This document shows positions 10,213 to 20,370 of a stretch of DNA of 37,472 nt, one piece after another (the stretch's first letter is position 1; each line of letters opens with the position of its first letter). Both the position numbers and the translations under genes were made by a program. The notes under the pieces were generated by a model that was given only the letters and a program-made list of their open reading frames with translations, was not told the DNA's origin and searched no databases. The stretch comes from Sphingomonadaceae bacterium (lineage in GTDB: Bacteria; Pseudomonadota; Alphaproteobacteria; Sphingomonadales; Sphingomonadaceae): NCBI GenBank assembly GCA_024645025.1, contig JAHEGQ010000056.1, forward strand, positions 1 through 37,472, read 5' to 3'.

Positions 10213-12639
10213 GTGACGCTTCCGATTCAAGATGTTCTGCCACAGCTCTTAGCGGCGCTTACTGCCGGGCCCAATGCTGTGCTGGTCGCACCGCCCGGTG
10301 CGGGCAAGACAACCTGTGTAGCGCCTGCCCTCTTGGCGGAAAGCTGGTGCACCGGACAAATTCTGCTTTTGTCACCGCGTCGACTTGCCGCGCGCGCAGC
10401 CGCCGAACGGATTGCTGACCTCCTGGGTTCAGCCCCTGGCGGGCTGGTTGGCTATGCAACGCGGCTTGAAAGTCGCCACTCTGCCCAAACCCGCATTCTG
10501 GTTTTGACCGAAGGCATTTTTCGCAACCGCATTCAGGCCGATCCGGAATTGGCGGGTGTGTCCGCGGTGCTGTTTGACGAAGTGCATGAACGCAGCCTCG
10601 ATAGCGATTTCGGGCTGGCGCTGGCGCTGGATGCGCAAGCCGGGCTCCGGCCTGATCTGCGCCTTGTTGCCATGTCGGCAACGCTGGACGGCCGCCGCTT
10701 TGCCAATCTGCTCAAGGGGCCCATCCTTGAAAGCGCGGGCAAGATGTTTCCGCTGACCCTGCGCCATCTGGGGCGCCGGGCCGAAGCGCGGATCGAAGAG
10801 GAGATGGCCGCCGCCATCCGCCGCGCCTTGGCCGAAGAAGCCGGCGATGTGCTCGCCTTTTTGCCCGGCGTCGGCGAAATTGAGCGCACGGCGGAAAGGC
10901 TGACGGGCGTTGCCGCGCAGGTCCATCGCCTCCATGGCAGCCTTGACCCGGCAGAGCAGCGCGCCGCCTTGATAAAGGGCGCGGACCGCAAGGTCATCCT
11001 GGCCACCGCGATTGCGGAAACCAGCCTGACCATTGACGGCGTGCGGATCGTGATTGATTCGGGGCTGGCCCGGCGCGCGCGCTATGATCGCGCCGCAGGT
11101 GTGGCCCGACTGGTGACGGAGCGCGTCAGCCAAGCCGCCGCAACCCAGCGCGCCGGTCGCGCCGCCCGACAAGTTCCGGGCATTGCCTATCGGCTGTGGG
11201 AAGAGGCCGCGACGGCGGGTCTGCCGCCTTATGATCCGCCGGAAATCTTGGAAGCAGACCTGTCGCCGCTGTTGCTGGATTGCGCCATCTGGGGCGTCGC
11301 CGATCCAGCGCAGCTCAATTGGCTGGATCCCCCGCCCGCCGCTGCGCTGGCGGAGGCGCGGGCGCGCTTGACGGCGCTGGGCGCACTTGATGCCGATGGC
11401 CGACCGACAGCCCATGGCCGGGCGCTGGCCCAATTGCCGATGGCGCCGCGGCTGGCGCATATGCTGCTGACCGCCGCCGCTCATGGTGCCGCGCAAATGG
11501 CAGCCGAACTGGCCGTCCTTTTGTCCGAGCGGGGCCTTGGTGGATCGGATGTCGATCTGGAAACCCGCCGCACGCGCTGGCAGCGGGAAAAAGGGCCCCG
11601 CGCAGAGGCCGCTCGCAAGCTGGCTCAGCGTTGGGAAAAGCTTGCCCGGGCAGCCGTTTCTGAAACGTCCAGCGCCCCGCTTGGCCCGGATGCCATTATC
11701 GCGCTGGGCTTTCCAGACCGGGTTGCAAAACGGCGTGATGCCAGCGGCGAAAACTGGATCAGTGTTGGGGGCCGAGGCTTTCGGCTTGACCCAAGCTCGC
11801 CCCTCGCCCGCGCGGAATGGCTGGCCGTCGCCGATATTCAGGGGGCCGCCTCAGGGGCCCGTATCCTTTCGGCCATTCCAAGCGATCTGACGACCCTTGA
11901 AACGCTATTTGCCAATCAGATCCGGTCGGGCACGCAGCTGCGATTTGACCCAGCAAGCGGCGGCGTGCGTGCCGAAAGCGGTCGGCATCTGGGGGCGATC
12001 ACGCTGGCCAAGGGGCAGGATAGCAAGGTCAGTCCGGAAGATATCGCGGCAGCCTTGGTGGAGGGCGTGCGCACCTATGGCTTGACCGTGATCGACTGGC
12101 CCGTGGCAGCAACGCGGCTGCGCACCCGCGCCAAATATGCCGGGCTGGACGCGCTGGAGGATACCGCGTTGATGGCCAACCTTGATCTGTGGCTGGCCCC
12201 TTTGGTGGCCGGGAAACGTCGCTTGGCAGAAGTGAACGAAAGCGCGCTGGTGGACGCGCTGCGCGGCCTGCTTGGCTGGGACGGCCAACAAGCGCTTGAT
12301 CGGCTGGCGCCCGCCAGCTTCACCTCACCGGCAGGCACGACCCATGCAATTGATTATGGCGCCGAAGGCGGGCCGCTGGTGGAACTGCGCGTGCAGGCGC
12401 TGTTCGGATTATCCGAACATCCCGTGATTGGGCCCAACCGCGTGCCGCTGCGCCTGTCGCTGACCTCGCCGGCCGGACGCCCCATCCAGACAACGCAGGA
12501 TTTGCCCGGTTTCTGGGCGGGCAGCTGGCGCGATGTCGCCAAGGACATGCGGGGCGCCTATCCCAAGCATAATTGGCCCGACGATCCCGCACAGGCCACC
12601 GCCAGCCTCAAGACCAAAAAGGCCCAAGCACGCAGCTAG
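10213..12639 (+). CDS. hrpB: ATP-dependent helicase HrpB
   Basis: 808 aa DEAH-type helicase: APPGAGKTT, DEVHERSLDSDFGLAL, SATLDG, QRAGRAARQ, HrpB C-terminal domain (GSWRDVAKDMRGAYPKHNWPDDP). Confidence 0.93.
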   Translation: MTLPIQDVLPQLLAALTAGPNAVLVAPPGAGKTTCVAPALLAESWCTGQILLLSPRRLAARAAAERIADLLGSAPGGLVGYATRLESRHSAQTRILVLTEGIFRNRIQADPELAGVSAVLFDEVHERSLDSDFGLALALDAQAGLRPDLRLVAMSATLDGRRFANLLKGPILESAGKMFPLTLRHLGRRAEARIEEEMAAAIRRALAEEAGDVLAFLPGVGEIERTAERLTGVAAQVHRLHGSLDPAEQRAALIKGADRKVILATAIAETSLTIDGVRIVIDSGLARRARYDRAAGVARLVTERVSQAAATQRAGRAARQVPGIAYRLWEEAATAGLPPYDPPEILEADLSPLLLDCAIWGVADPAQLNWLDPPPAAALAEARARLTALGALDADGRPTAHGRALAQLPMAPRLAHMLLTAAAHGAAQMAAELAVLLSERGLGGSDVDLETRRTRWQREKGPRAEAARKLAQRWEKLARAAVSETSSAPLGPDAIIALGFPDRVAKRRDASGENWISVGGRGFRLDPSSPLARAEWLAVADIQGAASGARILSAIPSDLTTLETLFANQIRSGTQLRFDPASGGVRAESGRHLGAITLAKGQDSKVSPEDIAAALVEGVRTYGLTVIDWPVAATRLRTRAKYAGLDALEDTALMANLDLWLAPLVAGKRRLAEVNESALVDALRGLLGWDGQQALDRLAPASFTSPAGTTHAIDYGAEGGPLVELRVQALFGLSEHPVIGPNRVPLRLSLTSPAGRPIQTTQDLPGFWAGSWRDVAKDMRGAYPKHNWPDDPAQATASLKTKKAQARS

Positions 12640-12704
12640 CGCCGAAGACGCGCCGATGCGTAATTCTCCTTGATCAGCGGGCAAGATTGAGGGAAAGGGC
12701 GGCC

Positions 12705-12986
12705 ATGACGCAGGCACGCATCCTTCAAAAAGCCAAGAACGCCATGCAATCCGGCCGCCATGGCACCGGCAGCTGGCAGCTCGAATTCGAACGCGAAGAC
12801 GCCCAGCGGCCCGATCCGCTGATGGGCTGGGCAGGATCGCGCGACACCCGGACGCAGGTGACGCTGAATTTCCCGACGCTGGACGCGGCCAAAGCCTATG
12901 CGGAAAAGAACGGGATTGCCTATCACGTCGTTCCCGCCGCTCCGCGCGTTCTGAAGCTGCAGAGCTACGCCGACAATTTCCGCTAA
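12705..12986 (+). CDS. ETC complex I subunit (NDUFS4-like accessory subunit)
   Basis: MTQARILQKAKNAMQSGRHGTGSWQLEFERE...PLMGWAGSRDTRTQVTLNFPTLDAAKAYAEKNGIAYHV; start refined from the longer ORF. Confidence 0.88.
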   Translation: MTQARILQKAKNAMQSGRHGTGSWQLEFEREDAQRPDPLMGWAGSRDTRTQVTLNFPTLDAAKAYAEKNGIAYHVVPAAPRVLKLQSYADNFR

Positions 12987-13002
12987 GATTTCGCTGTAGG
13001 CT

Positions 13003-13542
13003 TTAGGGCTGGGAAGGTTCCGCCAACAGTTGCGGCCCCAACAGCATCAAAAGCTTAACGTCCATCGCGCAGCCTTCCGCGCGCTTGGCGGCCATAAAGT
13101 CCGCCAGCCCGGCCAAGGGCACGCGGTGGACAAGGATCGCTTCATCCTCCACGCCGCCGCCATCGCCCACCTTTTCCAGCCCTTCCGCCCGCACAAGGTA
13201 GAAGCTTTCGCTGACCATGCCGGGCGAGGAATAAAATTCGCCGATCATCTCGACCCGCGCCGGACGATAGCCGGTTTCTTCTTCCAGTTCGCGGGCAGCA
13301 GCGGATGCCACCGCTTCGCCCACCCGCTCATCCCCAACCAGTCCTGCAGGCAATTCAAGGCAGGGCGCGCCCAGCGGCACGCGATACTGTTCCACCAAAA
13401 GGACATGGCCCTGTTCCATCGCGAGGATGACCGCCGCCTTGATGCCGCGGGCACGCGATACATATTCCCATTTTCCGCGCGTTTTGGCGGTGATGAACTT
13501 GCCCTGCCAGACAATGGCTTCGGGCGCGTCGTCTTGGCTCAT
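13003..13542 (-). CDS. NUDIX hydrolase (ADP-ribose pyrophosphatase-like)
   Basis: Nudix box GEAVASAAARELEEETGYRPARVEMIGEFYSSPGMVSE. Confidence 0.9.
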   Translation of the reverse strand: MSQDDAPEAIVWQGKFITAKTRGKWEYVSRARGIKAAVILAMEQGHVLLVEQYRVPLGAPCLELPAGLVGDERVGEAVASAAARELEEETGYRPARVEMIGEFYSSPGMVSESFYLVRAEGLEKVGDGGGVEDEAILVHRVPLAGLADFMAAKRAEGCAMDVKLLMLLGPQLLAEPSQP

Positions 13543-14222
13543 AGCGCGATGATCCGGTCGGGCAGTTCATTCACATCATCAGTGGCGCGGGGCAAGTGGG
13601 CGGCCAATACCTTGCTGACATCGCCAATCGCGGCAATCAGGCCATCGGCGATCCGGCCGTCGCGCACAGGCCCAATGAGATCGGCCATGGCCTGACCCCA
13701 TTCTTGGGGATCGACCCGGGCATGGATGGCCGCATCGGCAACAATTTCGGCGCGATGTTCGGCCAGAGAGAGATACAGGAGAATGCCGGTCCGCCCGGTG
13801 GTCCGCCGCTCTGCCGCTGTGCGAAAGCACTGCACCGCACGCCGGCGCACCCGCGCCGATTTGACCGACGCCGGGACCAGCCACAGCCGCAAGGGCCGCC
13901 ACAGTTGCAGTCCCCACATCCCGATGAATTTCAGGCTGGCAACTGTCAGCGCCAATTCCAGCACCGCGCGCGGTGTCCATTCCACTGCCCAGCGACCCAA
14001 GGCGCGATCCACAAGCCCCAGATAAAAATCAGGTATCACGCACAAGACCGCCAACGCCAACAGCGCAACGCCCGCCGACCACCACAGCGCAATATCGGCA
14101 TAATCATCCGATTGGTCCGATAGGATCGTCACAATTTCACCCGACGTGCCACTTTCTGCGGCATGGACGGCGGCGCTGATCCGCGCCTGATCTGCTGCAC
14201 TCAGCTCAACCCGCCCTGTCAT
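13539..14222 (-). CDS. TPM-domain membrane protein
   Basis: MTGRVELSAADQARISAAVHAAESGTSGEIVTILSDQSDDYADIALWW plus TM segments; start overlaps the upstream TPM gene stop (TGATG). Confidence 0.82.
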   Translation of the reverse strand: MTGRVELSAADQARISAAVHAAESGTSGEIVTILSDQSDDYADIALWWSAGVALLALAVLCVIPDFYLGLVDRALGRWAVEWTPRAVLELALTVASLKFIGMWGLQLWRPLRLWLVPASVKSARVRRRAVQCFRTAAERRTTGRTGILLYLSLAEHRAEIVADAAIHARVDPQEWGQAMADLIGPVRDGRIADGLIAAIGDVSKVLAAHLPRATDDVNELPDRIIAL

Positions 14223-14971
14223 CACCAACTCCCCGAAGAGCCGCCGCCGCCAAAGCTGCCGCCGCCACCCGAAAATCCTCCAAAGCCGCCGCCAGAGCCA
14301 AAGCCCCCGCTTTGGCCGCCGCCAAAATCGCCCGGGCCCCAAATGACAATGGGAAGACCTCCCCCAAAGCGGCGCCCGCGCCGTCCACCAAATAGTGCCG
14401 GTAAAACAACGAACATCAGGATGAAGCCCCAAAAGATAAGCGCGACGGGTAGACCCCCGCCTTTGTGGGGCGCAGCATCGGCCTCAGCCGCTTTCATCCG
14501 GGCAGTGGCCTCTTCGGGGGGAAGCTGCAATTGCGCCATCACCGCATCCGCCCCGGCCAGGATGCCGCCCGGATAATCGCCAGCCTTGAACTTGGGAACG
14601 ATCGCGCGGTTGATGATGACGCTGGCATAGGCATCGGTCAGCACAGGCTCCAGCCCATAGCCAACTTCTATGCGCACCTTGCGGTCCTTGGGCGCAACGA
14701 TCAAAAGGACGCCGTCATCCTTGTCTTTTGACCCAACGCCCCAGGCGCGTCCCAAGCGATAGCCATAGTCCTCAATCGGATAGCCCTGCAAATCGGGGAT
14801 CGTCGTGACAACAAACTGCCGACCGGTCTGTTTTTCAAATCCGGCCAGCCGCGCGTCCAGCGCCGCTTCGGTGGGCGCGTCCAGCAGATTGGCCGCATCC
14901 ACGACATGCGTGTTATTGGGTTTTGGAAAATCCTGCGCCCGCGCCGCCAAGGGCGCAAGCATCAGGCCCAA
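14222..14971 (-). CDS. TPM-domain secreted/membrane protein with Gly-rich C-terminus
   Basis: NNTHVVDAANLLDAPTEAALDARLAGFEKQTGRQFVVTTIPDLQGYPIEDYGYRLGRAWGVGSKDKDDGVLLIVAP; exact start uncertain (TTG in track; signal peptide appears to extend upstream). Confidence 0.87.
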   Translation of the reverse strand: MGLMLAPLAARAQDFPKPNNTHVVDAANLLDAPTEAALDARLAGFEKQTGRQFVVTTIPDLQGYPIEDYGYRLGRAWGVGSKDKDDGVLLIVAPKDRKVRIEVGYGLEPVLTDAYASVIINRAIVPKFKAGDYPGGILAGADAVMAQLQLPPEEATARMKAAEADAAPHKGGGLPVALIFWGFILMFVVLPALFGGRRGRRFGGGLPIVIWGPGDFGGGQSGGFGSGGGFGGFSGGGGSFGGGGSSGSW

Positions 14972-15021
14972 AAAGACAAGCAGGGCACGCCCAAAAGGCG
15001 CAGCCCCCCGGCCGGGCCGGG

Positions 15022-15615
15022 TCAGAACTTCACCTGCGGCGCGCGGTCCGCATTGGGGGCCGTTGCCTGATAGGGCGTCATTGGCTGCGCACCATAAATC
15101 AGCTTGGCACCCACCGCGTCGGGGAAAGTGCGGATTGTCGTATTATAGGCTTGCACCGCCTCGTTATAATCCTTGATCGAAATATTGATGCGGTTTTCCG
15201 TGCCTTCCAGTTGCGATTGGAGGGCCAAAAAATTCTCGTTCGACTTCAGATCCGGATAGGCTTCGACCGAGGCCAACAAACGCCCCAGCCCGGCGCTCAA
15301 CTGGCCTTGGGCCTGCTGGAACTGCTGGACCTTGGCCGGGTTGCTCAGGTCGGCGCCAGACAATTGGACCGACGTTGCCTTGGCGCGGGCTTCTGTCACC
15401 TGCACCAGCACGGATTGTTCCTGCTTGGCATAACCCTTCACCGTTTCCACCAAATTGGGGATAAGGTCCGCGCGGCGCTGATAATCGGCCTGCACATTCG
15501 CCCATTTGGCCTTGGCGTTTTCTTCGGCGGTGGGCACGCTGTTGAGACCACAGCCCGAGAGCGCAAGCGCGGCCGGAACAAGGGCAAGGCCAAGACGGGA
15601 AAAGGCACGGGTCAT
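15022..15615 (-). CDS. lemA: LemA family protein (predicted lipoprotein)
   Basis: MTRAFSRLGLALVPAALALSGCGLN lipobox; ADYQRRADLIPNLVETVKGYAKQEQSVLVQVTEARAKA. Confidence 0.93.
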   Translation of the reverse strand: MTRAFSRLGLALVPAALALSGCGLNSVPTAEENAKAKWANVQADYQRRADLIPNLVETVKGYAKQEQSVLVQVTEARAKATSVQLSGADLSNPAKVQQFQQAQGQLSAGLGRLLASVEAYPDLKSNENFLALQSQLEGTENRINISIKDYNEAVQAYNTTIRTFPDAVGAKLIYGAQPMTPYQATAPNADRAPQVKF

Positions 15616-15740
15616 AAACATCAACCTCAAGCAAAGGGGCAATGGTCAAAAGATAGGGTCGCGCCTGTCGTTGCGCAACTGCCTTGCATAATGATGCCAA
15701 TCTGGCATGAATATGTCGAACACTTGGGAAGGATTGGCTG

Positions 15741-16154
15741 ATGTGGGGGGAATTCAGGGCCTTTGTGAACCGGGGCAATGTGCTGGATTTGGCCGTGGGT
15801 GTCATCATCGGGGCGGCCTTTGGCAAGATCATCACCTCGTTCACCGATGATATTTTGATGCCAATCATCGGGCTTGTAACGGGGGGTGGTGTGGATTTTT
15901 CCAGCCACTTCATTCTGCTGGGCGATCCCGGCACCAAAGCGATCACCACCTTGGCCGAGGCCAAGGCGGCGGGCATTGGGGTTTTTGCTTATGGCAGTTT
16001 CGTAACCGCGCTCATCAACTTCCTGATCATGGCGTTTGTGATCTTCCTGATCGTGCGCTGGGCGAACAAGCTGATGCCAAAGCCCGAAGCCGCGGCGCCA
16101 ACGCCTGAAGAGATTTTGCTGCTGCGCGACATCCGCGACAGTCTGAAGAAATAG
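15741..16154 (+). CDS. mscL: Large-conductance mechanosensitive channel MscL
   Basis: MWGEFRAFVNRGNVLDLAVGVIIGAAFGKIITSFTDDILMPIIGLVTGG. Confidence 0.97.
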   Translation: MWGEFRAFVNRGNVLDLAVGVIIGAAFGKIITSFTDDILMPIIGLVTGGGVDFSSHFILLGDPGTKAITTLAEAKAAGIGVFAYGSFVTALINFLIMAFVIFLIVRWANKLMPKPEAAAPTPEEILLLRDIRDSLKK

Positions 16155-16156
16155 GC

Positions 16157-17368
16157 TCAACCGCAGGCGGCGCGGAACCGGTCCAGCCCGGCCGACAGAT
16201 CGGCGATCAGATCGTCGGGATGTTCCAGCCCGATGCTCAGGCGCACCACGGGGCCTTCGGCCTGCCAGCGCGTTGCCGTCCGGTAGTTTTCCGGGTCGAC
16301 CGGCAGGGCGAGGCTTTCATAGCCACCCCAGCTATAGCCGATGCCAAAATGCGCCAGCCCATCGATCAGGGCCGCGCGGGCGGTTGCATCGCCGCCTTGC
16401 AGGACAAAGCTGAACAGCCCGCTCGCCCCCGTAAAATCGCGCCGCCACAGCTGATGGCCCGGGCTGGAGGGCAGGGCCGGATGCAGCACGCGCGCCACCT
16501 CGTCCCGCGTTTCAAGCCAGTGGGCGATCTGCACCGCACTGGCTTCATGCTGTTTCAGGCGCAGCGCCAAGGTGCGCAAGCCCCGCAGCACAAGATAGCA
16601 ATCATCCGCGCCGACAAAATGGCCCAGCATTTGGGCGGTCCGGCGCAGGCTCATCCAGCACGCCTTGTGGGTGGTGACCGCGCCCATCATCGCATCGCTA
16701 TGCCCACCCAGATATTTGGTGGCGGCGGTAATGACGAGATCGACCCCCTTATCCAGCGCCGAAAAATAGAGCGACGTCGCCCAAGTATTATCCATCAAGG
16801 TGCGCGCGCCCTGCGCCTTGGCCGCTGCCACAATGGCGGGCACGTCCTGCACCTCAAAGGTCAGGCTGCCCGGCGATTCGAGGAAAATCGCCCGCGTATT
16901 GGGCCGCATCAGATCAGCGATCCCGGCACCGATCATCGGGTCGTAATAGCTGGTCTCGACCCCCCAGCTTTTCAGGAACCCCTCGCAGAAATTGCGCGTC
17001 GGATCATAAGCGGAATCGACCATCAGCAGATGGTCCCCCGGTTTTAGGACCGACAGCAACGCCCCGGTGACCGCCGCCACGCCCGAGGAATAGAGCATCG
17101 TGCCCTCCGCCCCCGGCTCCATGTCGGTAATCGCCTCGGCCAGCGCCCATTGGGTGGGCGTTCCGCGCCGCCCATAAAAAAGCTGGCCATCGCGGTTGGC
17201 CTGCGTCCCCTGCTTAAGATGCGCGACATCCTCATAGAGAATGGTCGACGCTCGCCAGACCGGCGGATTGACAATGCCGCCCGCACCATCGCCTAGATGC
17301 GTCCACGCCTTGCGGCGCCCGGCATGGATCAGGCGCGTTTCGGGGCGGGTCTTGGGATCGTCAGCCAT
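16157..17368 (-). CDS. metC: Cystathionine beta-lyase (PLP-dependent)
   Basis: ETRLIHAGRRKAWTHLGDGAGGIVNPPVWRASTILYEDV; TAATKYLGGHSDAMMGAV PLP-lysine motif. Confidence 0.93.
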   Translation of the reverse strand: MADDPKTRPETRLIHAGRRKAWTHLGDGAGGIVNPPVWRASTILYEDVAHLKQGTQANRDGQLFYGRRGTPTQWALAEAITDMEPGAEGTMLYSSGVAAVTGALLSVLKPGDHLLMVDSAYDPTRNFCEGFLKSWGVETSYYDPMIGAGIADLMRPNTRAIFLESPGSLTFEVQDVPAIVAAAKAQGARTLMDNTWATSLYFSALDKGVDLVITAATKYLGGHSDAMMGAVTTHKACWMSLRRTAQMLGHFVGADDCYLVLRGLRTLALRLKQHEASAVQIAHWLETRDEVARVLHPALPSSPGHQLWRRDFTGASGLFSFVLQGGDATARAALIDGLAHFGIGYSWGGYESLALPVDPENYRTATRWQAEGPVVRLSIGLEHPDDLIADLSAGLDRFRAACG

Positions 17369-17437
17369 AGGCCGTGTCTAGCGGGCGGGACCCGCCCTGT
17401 CATCTGGGGAGAATAGGGCGGGGGTGCCGCTTACTCC

Positions 17438-18283
17438 TCAGGCCGCACCCAGCGCCTTGGGCGTATCTGGATCGCTACCCCAATCGGACCAGCTGCCATC
17501 ATAAAGGGCGATATCCGTCTTGCCCAAAAGATGCGCGCCAAAGACGATATTGGCCGCCGTCAGGCCGGACCCGCAGCTGGCGACCAACGGGCGGGACAGG
17601 TCGATACCCGCGGCCTCAAAGGCTTGCCGCAAATCATCGCCCTGCTTCCAACTGCCATCGGCGTTGAACAACTGGCCATAAGGCAGGTTGAAGCTGCCTG
17701 GGATATGGCCCTTGGCCACATTGGGCCGGGGATCCCCCTCGTCGCCGGTAAAGCGGGCCGCGCCGCGCGCGTCGACAATCTGTTCCGCACCGCTGTCCAG
17801 ATTGGCAAGGATCTGCGTCTTGTCGCGCACCGCTTTTTCGTTTTTCCAGACGGTGAAGTGGCGGTGGCGAATACTGGGCTTGCCGCTTTCTACCGGCCGC
17901 CCTTCGGCCTGCCATTTGGCAAAACCGCCATCCAATATGGCAACCCCATGCGCGCCAAACACCTCGGACAACATCCACCAGGCGCGCGAAGCGCTTTTAT
18001 AGGGGCTGTTGTCATACAAGACGATGCGGCTGCCATCGCCCAGCCCCAGCGATTGCATCCGGCTGGCGAATTTTTCGGCCTTGGGCAGCATCATCGGCAG
18101 GGGAGAGCTGGCATCAACAATCTCGGCCAAATCCATGAAAACCGCACCGGGAATATGCGCTGCCTCATAATCGGCCTGCGGGTTTCGGTTATCGCTGGGC
18201 AAAAACAGCGTGGCATCGACAACGCGCAAATCAGATGCGCCCAGTTCCTTGGCGAGCCAATCGGTCGTGACGAGCGAATCCAT
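17438..18283 (-). CDS. sseA: 3-mercaptopyruvate sulfurtransferase (two rhodanese domains)
   Basis: MDSLVTTDWLAKELGASDLRVVDATLFLP; catalytic CGSGLTA loop. Confidence 0.93.
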   Translation of the reverse strand: MDSLVTTDWLAKELGASDLRVVDATLFLPSDNRNPQADYEAAHIPGAVFMDLAEIVDASSPLPMMLPKAEKFASRMQSLGLGDGSRIVLYDNSPYKSASRAWWMLSEVFGAHGVAILDGGFAKWQAEGRPVESGKPSIRHRHFTVWKNEKAVRDKTQILANLDSGAEQIVDARGAARFTGDEGDPRPNVAKGHIPGSFNLPYGQLFNADGSWKQGDDLRQAFEAAGIDLSRPLVASCGSGLTAANIVFGAHLLGKTDIALYDGSWSDWGSDPDTPKALGAA

Positions 18284-18316
18284 AGCCTGTGTCTCCTGAG
18301 TTCTTGAAACCCAAGG

Positions 18317-19858
18317 CTAGCCCGAAGCATCGCCTGCGTCGAGACGCGTCAGATGCACCGCTGCGCTGGCTCGCAAGGCGCGTTGCTGATCTTCCGCCAT
18401 CCGGTCCCAATTGCGATAGGCCATGGCCAGCCGAACATTGCGGCCCAGCTGATCCCGGTTGCGCGCCAGAAAATCCCAGTAAAGCGCATTCATCGGGCAG
18501 GCCTTTGGTCCCGTTTTCTGGCGCACGTCATAGGCACAGTTGCCGCAATAATCCGACATCCGATCCACATAAGCGCCAGAGGCGGCATAGGGCTTGGACG
18601 CCAACAGCCCGCCATCGCCAAATTGACTCATGCCCAATGTATTGGGCAGTTCCACCCATTCAAAGGCATCGAGATAGACCGCCAGATACCATGAATGGAC
18701 GTCGTGTGGATCGACCCCGGCCAACAAGGCATAATTGCCGGTAATCATTAGCCGCTGGATGTGGTGCGCATAGCCCAGCGCCAACGTCTGGCCGATCGCC
18801 TCTGCAAGGCAGCGCATCTCGGTTTGGCCGGTCCAATAAAAATCCGGCAGCGGCCGCGTGGCGCCCAGGGCGTTGCGCTTGGCATAATCCGGCCCGGCCC
18901 ACCAATAAATCCCGCGCACATATTCCCGCCAGCCAATGATCTGGCGAATAAAGCCTTCCACCGCATTCAGCGGCGCACGGCCCGCTGCATATTCCGCCTC
19001 TGCCGCGCGACAGACCTCCAGCGGATCCAGCAACCCGACATTAAGATAGGGCGACAGCAAGGAATGCCACAGCAAAGGCTCGCCCGTCAGCATCGCATCT
19101 TGATAATCCCCAAATTGCGGCATCGCCTCGGCCATAAAGCGGGCCATTTCGGCCAAGGCCCCTTCGCGCGTCACCGCTAGGTCAAACCCCTCCAATTGCC
19201 CGGGATGGTCGGCAAAACGCGCCGCGACCAGCGTCAAGACCTCTTGGGTCGCGGCGTCAGGCTCTGTCCCCCTGCGGCGGGGGATGAAGAGCCGCGCCTC
19301 GGCGGGCTTGCGGTTTTCAGCATCATAATTCCACTGGCCGCCCATCGGCGCATCGCCTGCCATCAACAGACCCGTCATACGCCGCATCTCGCGGTAAAAA
19401 TATTCCATGCGCAGCTGTTTGCGGCCCTGTGCCCAGCCCGCGAAAAAGCCGGGGGGCGCGACAAAGCGTGTGTCGTCCAAGATGGTGACCGGCAAACCAA
19501 GCTGCGCCGACCAGGCCGCCATGGCTTCGCGCACCCGCCATTCGCCCGGCTCTGTTACGCGGATCGCGGTGACGCCGTGACGCGCGACCGCACGCGTGAC
19601 TTCGCCGGTAAAGCTGCCGCTGTTTTCGGGATCCTCCAAACCGATATAATCGACCGTCCAGCCCGCTGCGCGCAGCGCCGTAGCATGGTGGCGCATGGCG
19701 GACAGGATGAAGGCGATCTTGCGTTTATGGTGGCGGACATAGACCGTTTCTTCGGCCACCTCCATCATCAGGACCACGCTTGTCGCCGGATCCGCCCCTT
19801 GAAGCGCCGACAGACTGAACGAAAGCTGGTCCCCCAGCACTGGGATAAGAGTGGTCAT
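18317..19858 (-). CDS. Cryptochrome/photolyase family protein of the Fe-S bacterial (FeS-BCP/PhrB) type
   Basis: TTLIPVLGDQLSFSLSALQGAD N-terminus; cysteines in LEVCRAAE and YCGNCAYDVRQKTGPKACPMNALYW consistent with a 4Fe-4S site. Confidence 0.92.
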   Translation of the reverse strand: MTTLIPVLGDQLSFSLSALQGADPATSVVLMMEVAEETVYVRHHKRKIAFILSAMRHHATALRAAGWTVDYIGLEDPENSGSFTGEVTRAVARHGVTAIRVTEPGEWRVREAMAAWSAQLGLPVTILDDTRFVAPPGFFAGWAQGRKQLRMEYFYREMRRMTGLLMAGDAPMGGQWNYDAENRKPAEARLFIPRRRGTEPDAATQEVLTLVAARFADHPGQLEGFDLAVTREGALAEMARFMAEAMPQFGDYQDAMLTGEPLLWHSLLSPYLNVGLLDPLEVCRAAEAEYAAGRAPLNAVEGFIRQIIGWREYVRGIYWWAGPDYAKRNALGATRPLPDFYWTGQTEMRCLAEAIGQTLALGYAHHIQRLMITGNYALLAGVDPHDVHSWYLAVYLDAFEWVELPNTLGMSQFGDGGLLASKPYAASGAYVDRMSDYCGNCAYDVRQKTGPKACPMNALYWDFLARNRDQLGRNVRLAMAYRNWDRMAEDQQRALRASAAVHLTRLDAGDASG

Positions 19859-19887
19859 TTACGGCCACCTAGCGTAAAGGAGGCGTC

Positions 19888-20334
19888 ATGACACTTAAGC
19901 ATCTTGGTCAGGTCAGCGCGCTTCCGGCAAGCCCCGAAGAGGCGGTGCTCGACTATCCGCCCAACCCTCGGCCCGGGTCACCTTATCTGGTGCGCTTCGT
20001 TTCGCCGGAATTCACATCGCTCTGCCCGGTGACCGGCCAGCCAGACTTTGCGCATCTTGTCATTGACTATGTGCCCGGCGCCACAATCGTGGAATCTAAA
20101 TCGTTGAAGCTGTTCTTGGGGGCGTTCCGCAACCATGCGGGCTTTCACGAGGATTGCACCGTCGGCATCGGCCAACGCCTGTTCGCCGAAATGAAGCCGG
20201 TCTGGCTGCGCATTGGCGGCTATTGGTATCCGCGCGGCGGCATTCCCATCGACGTATTCTGGCAATCGGGCGAACCGCCCAAGGGCGTCTGGATCCCCGA
20301 TCAAGACGTCCCGGGCTATCGCGGCCGGGGGTAA
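19888..20334 (+). CDS. queF: NADPH-dependent 7-cyano-7-deazaguanine reductase
   Basis: [58 protein letters not shown]. Confidence 0.97.
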   Translation: MTLKHLGQVSALPASPEEAVLDYPPNPRPGSPYLVRFVSPEFTSLCPVTGQPDFAHLVIDYVPGATIVESKSLKLFLGAFRNHAGFHEDCTVGIGQRLFAEMKPVWLRIGGYWYPRGGIPIDVFWQSGEPPKGVWIPDQDVPGYRGRG

Positions 20335-20370
20335 GTTTTGCCTTCCGAATCTTTCCAGCAAAATAATCTC

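Noticed and set aside
9235-11496. Long minus-strand ORFs opposite the polyprenyl synthase and hrpB genes (9235..10230 -, 10429..11496 -)
   Set aside because: Antisense to intact conserved enzymes; composition typical of complementary-strand artefacts.
14222-14380. Gly-rich low-complexity coding tail as a novel repeat protein
   Set aside because: Glycine/serine-rich tails are common in TPM-domain proteins of this type; not unusual by itself.
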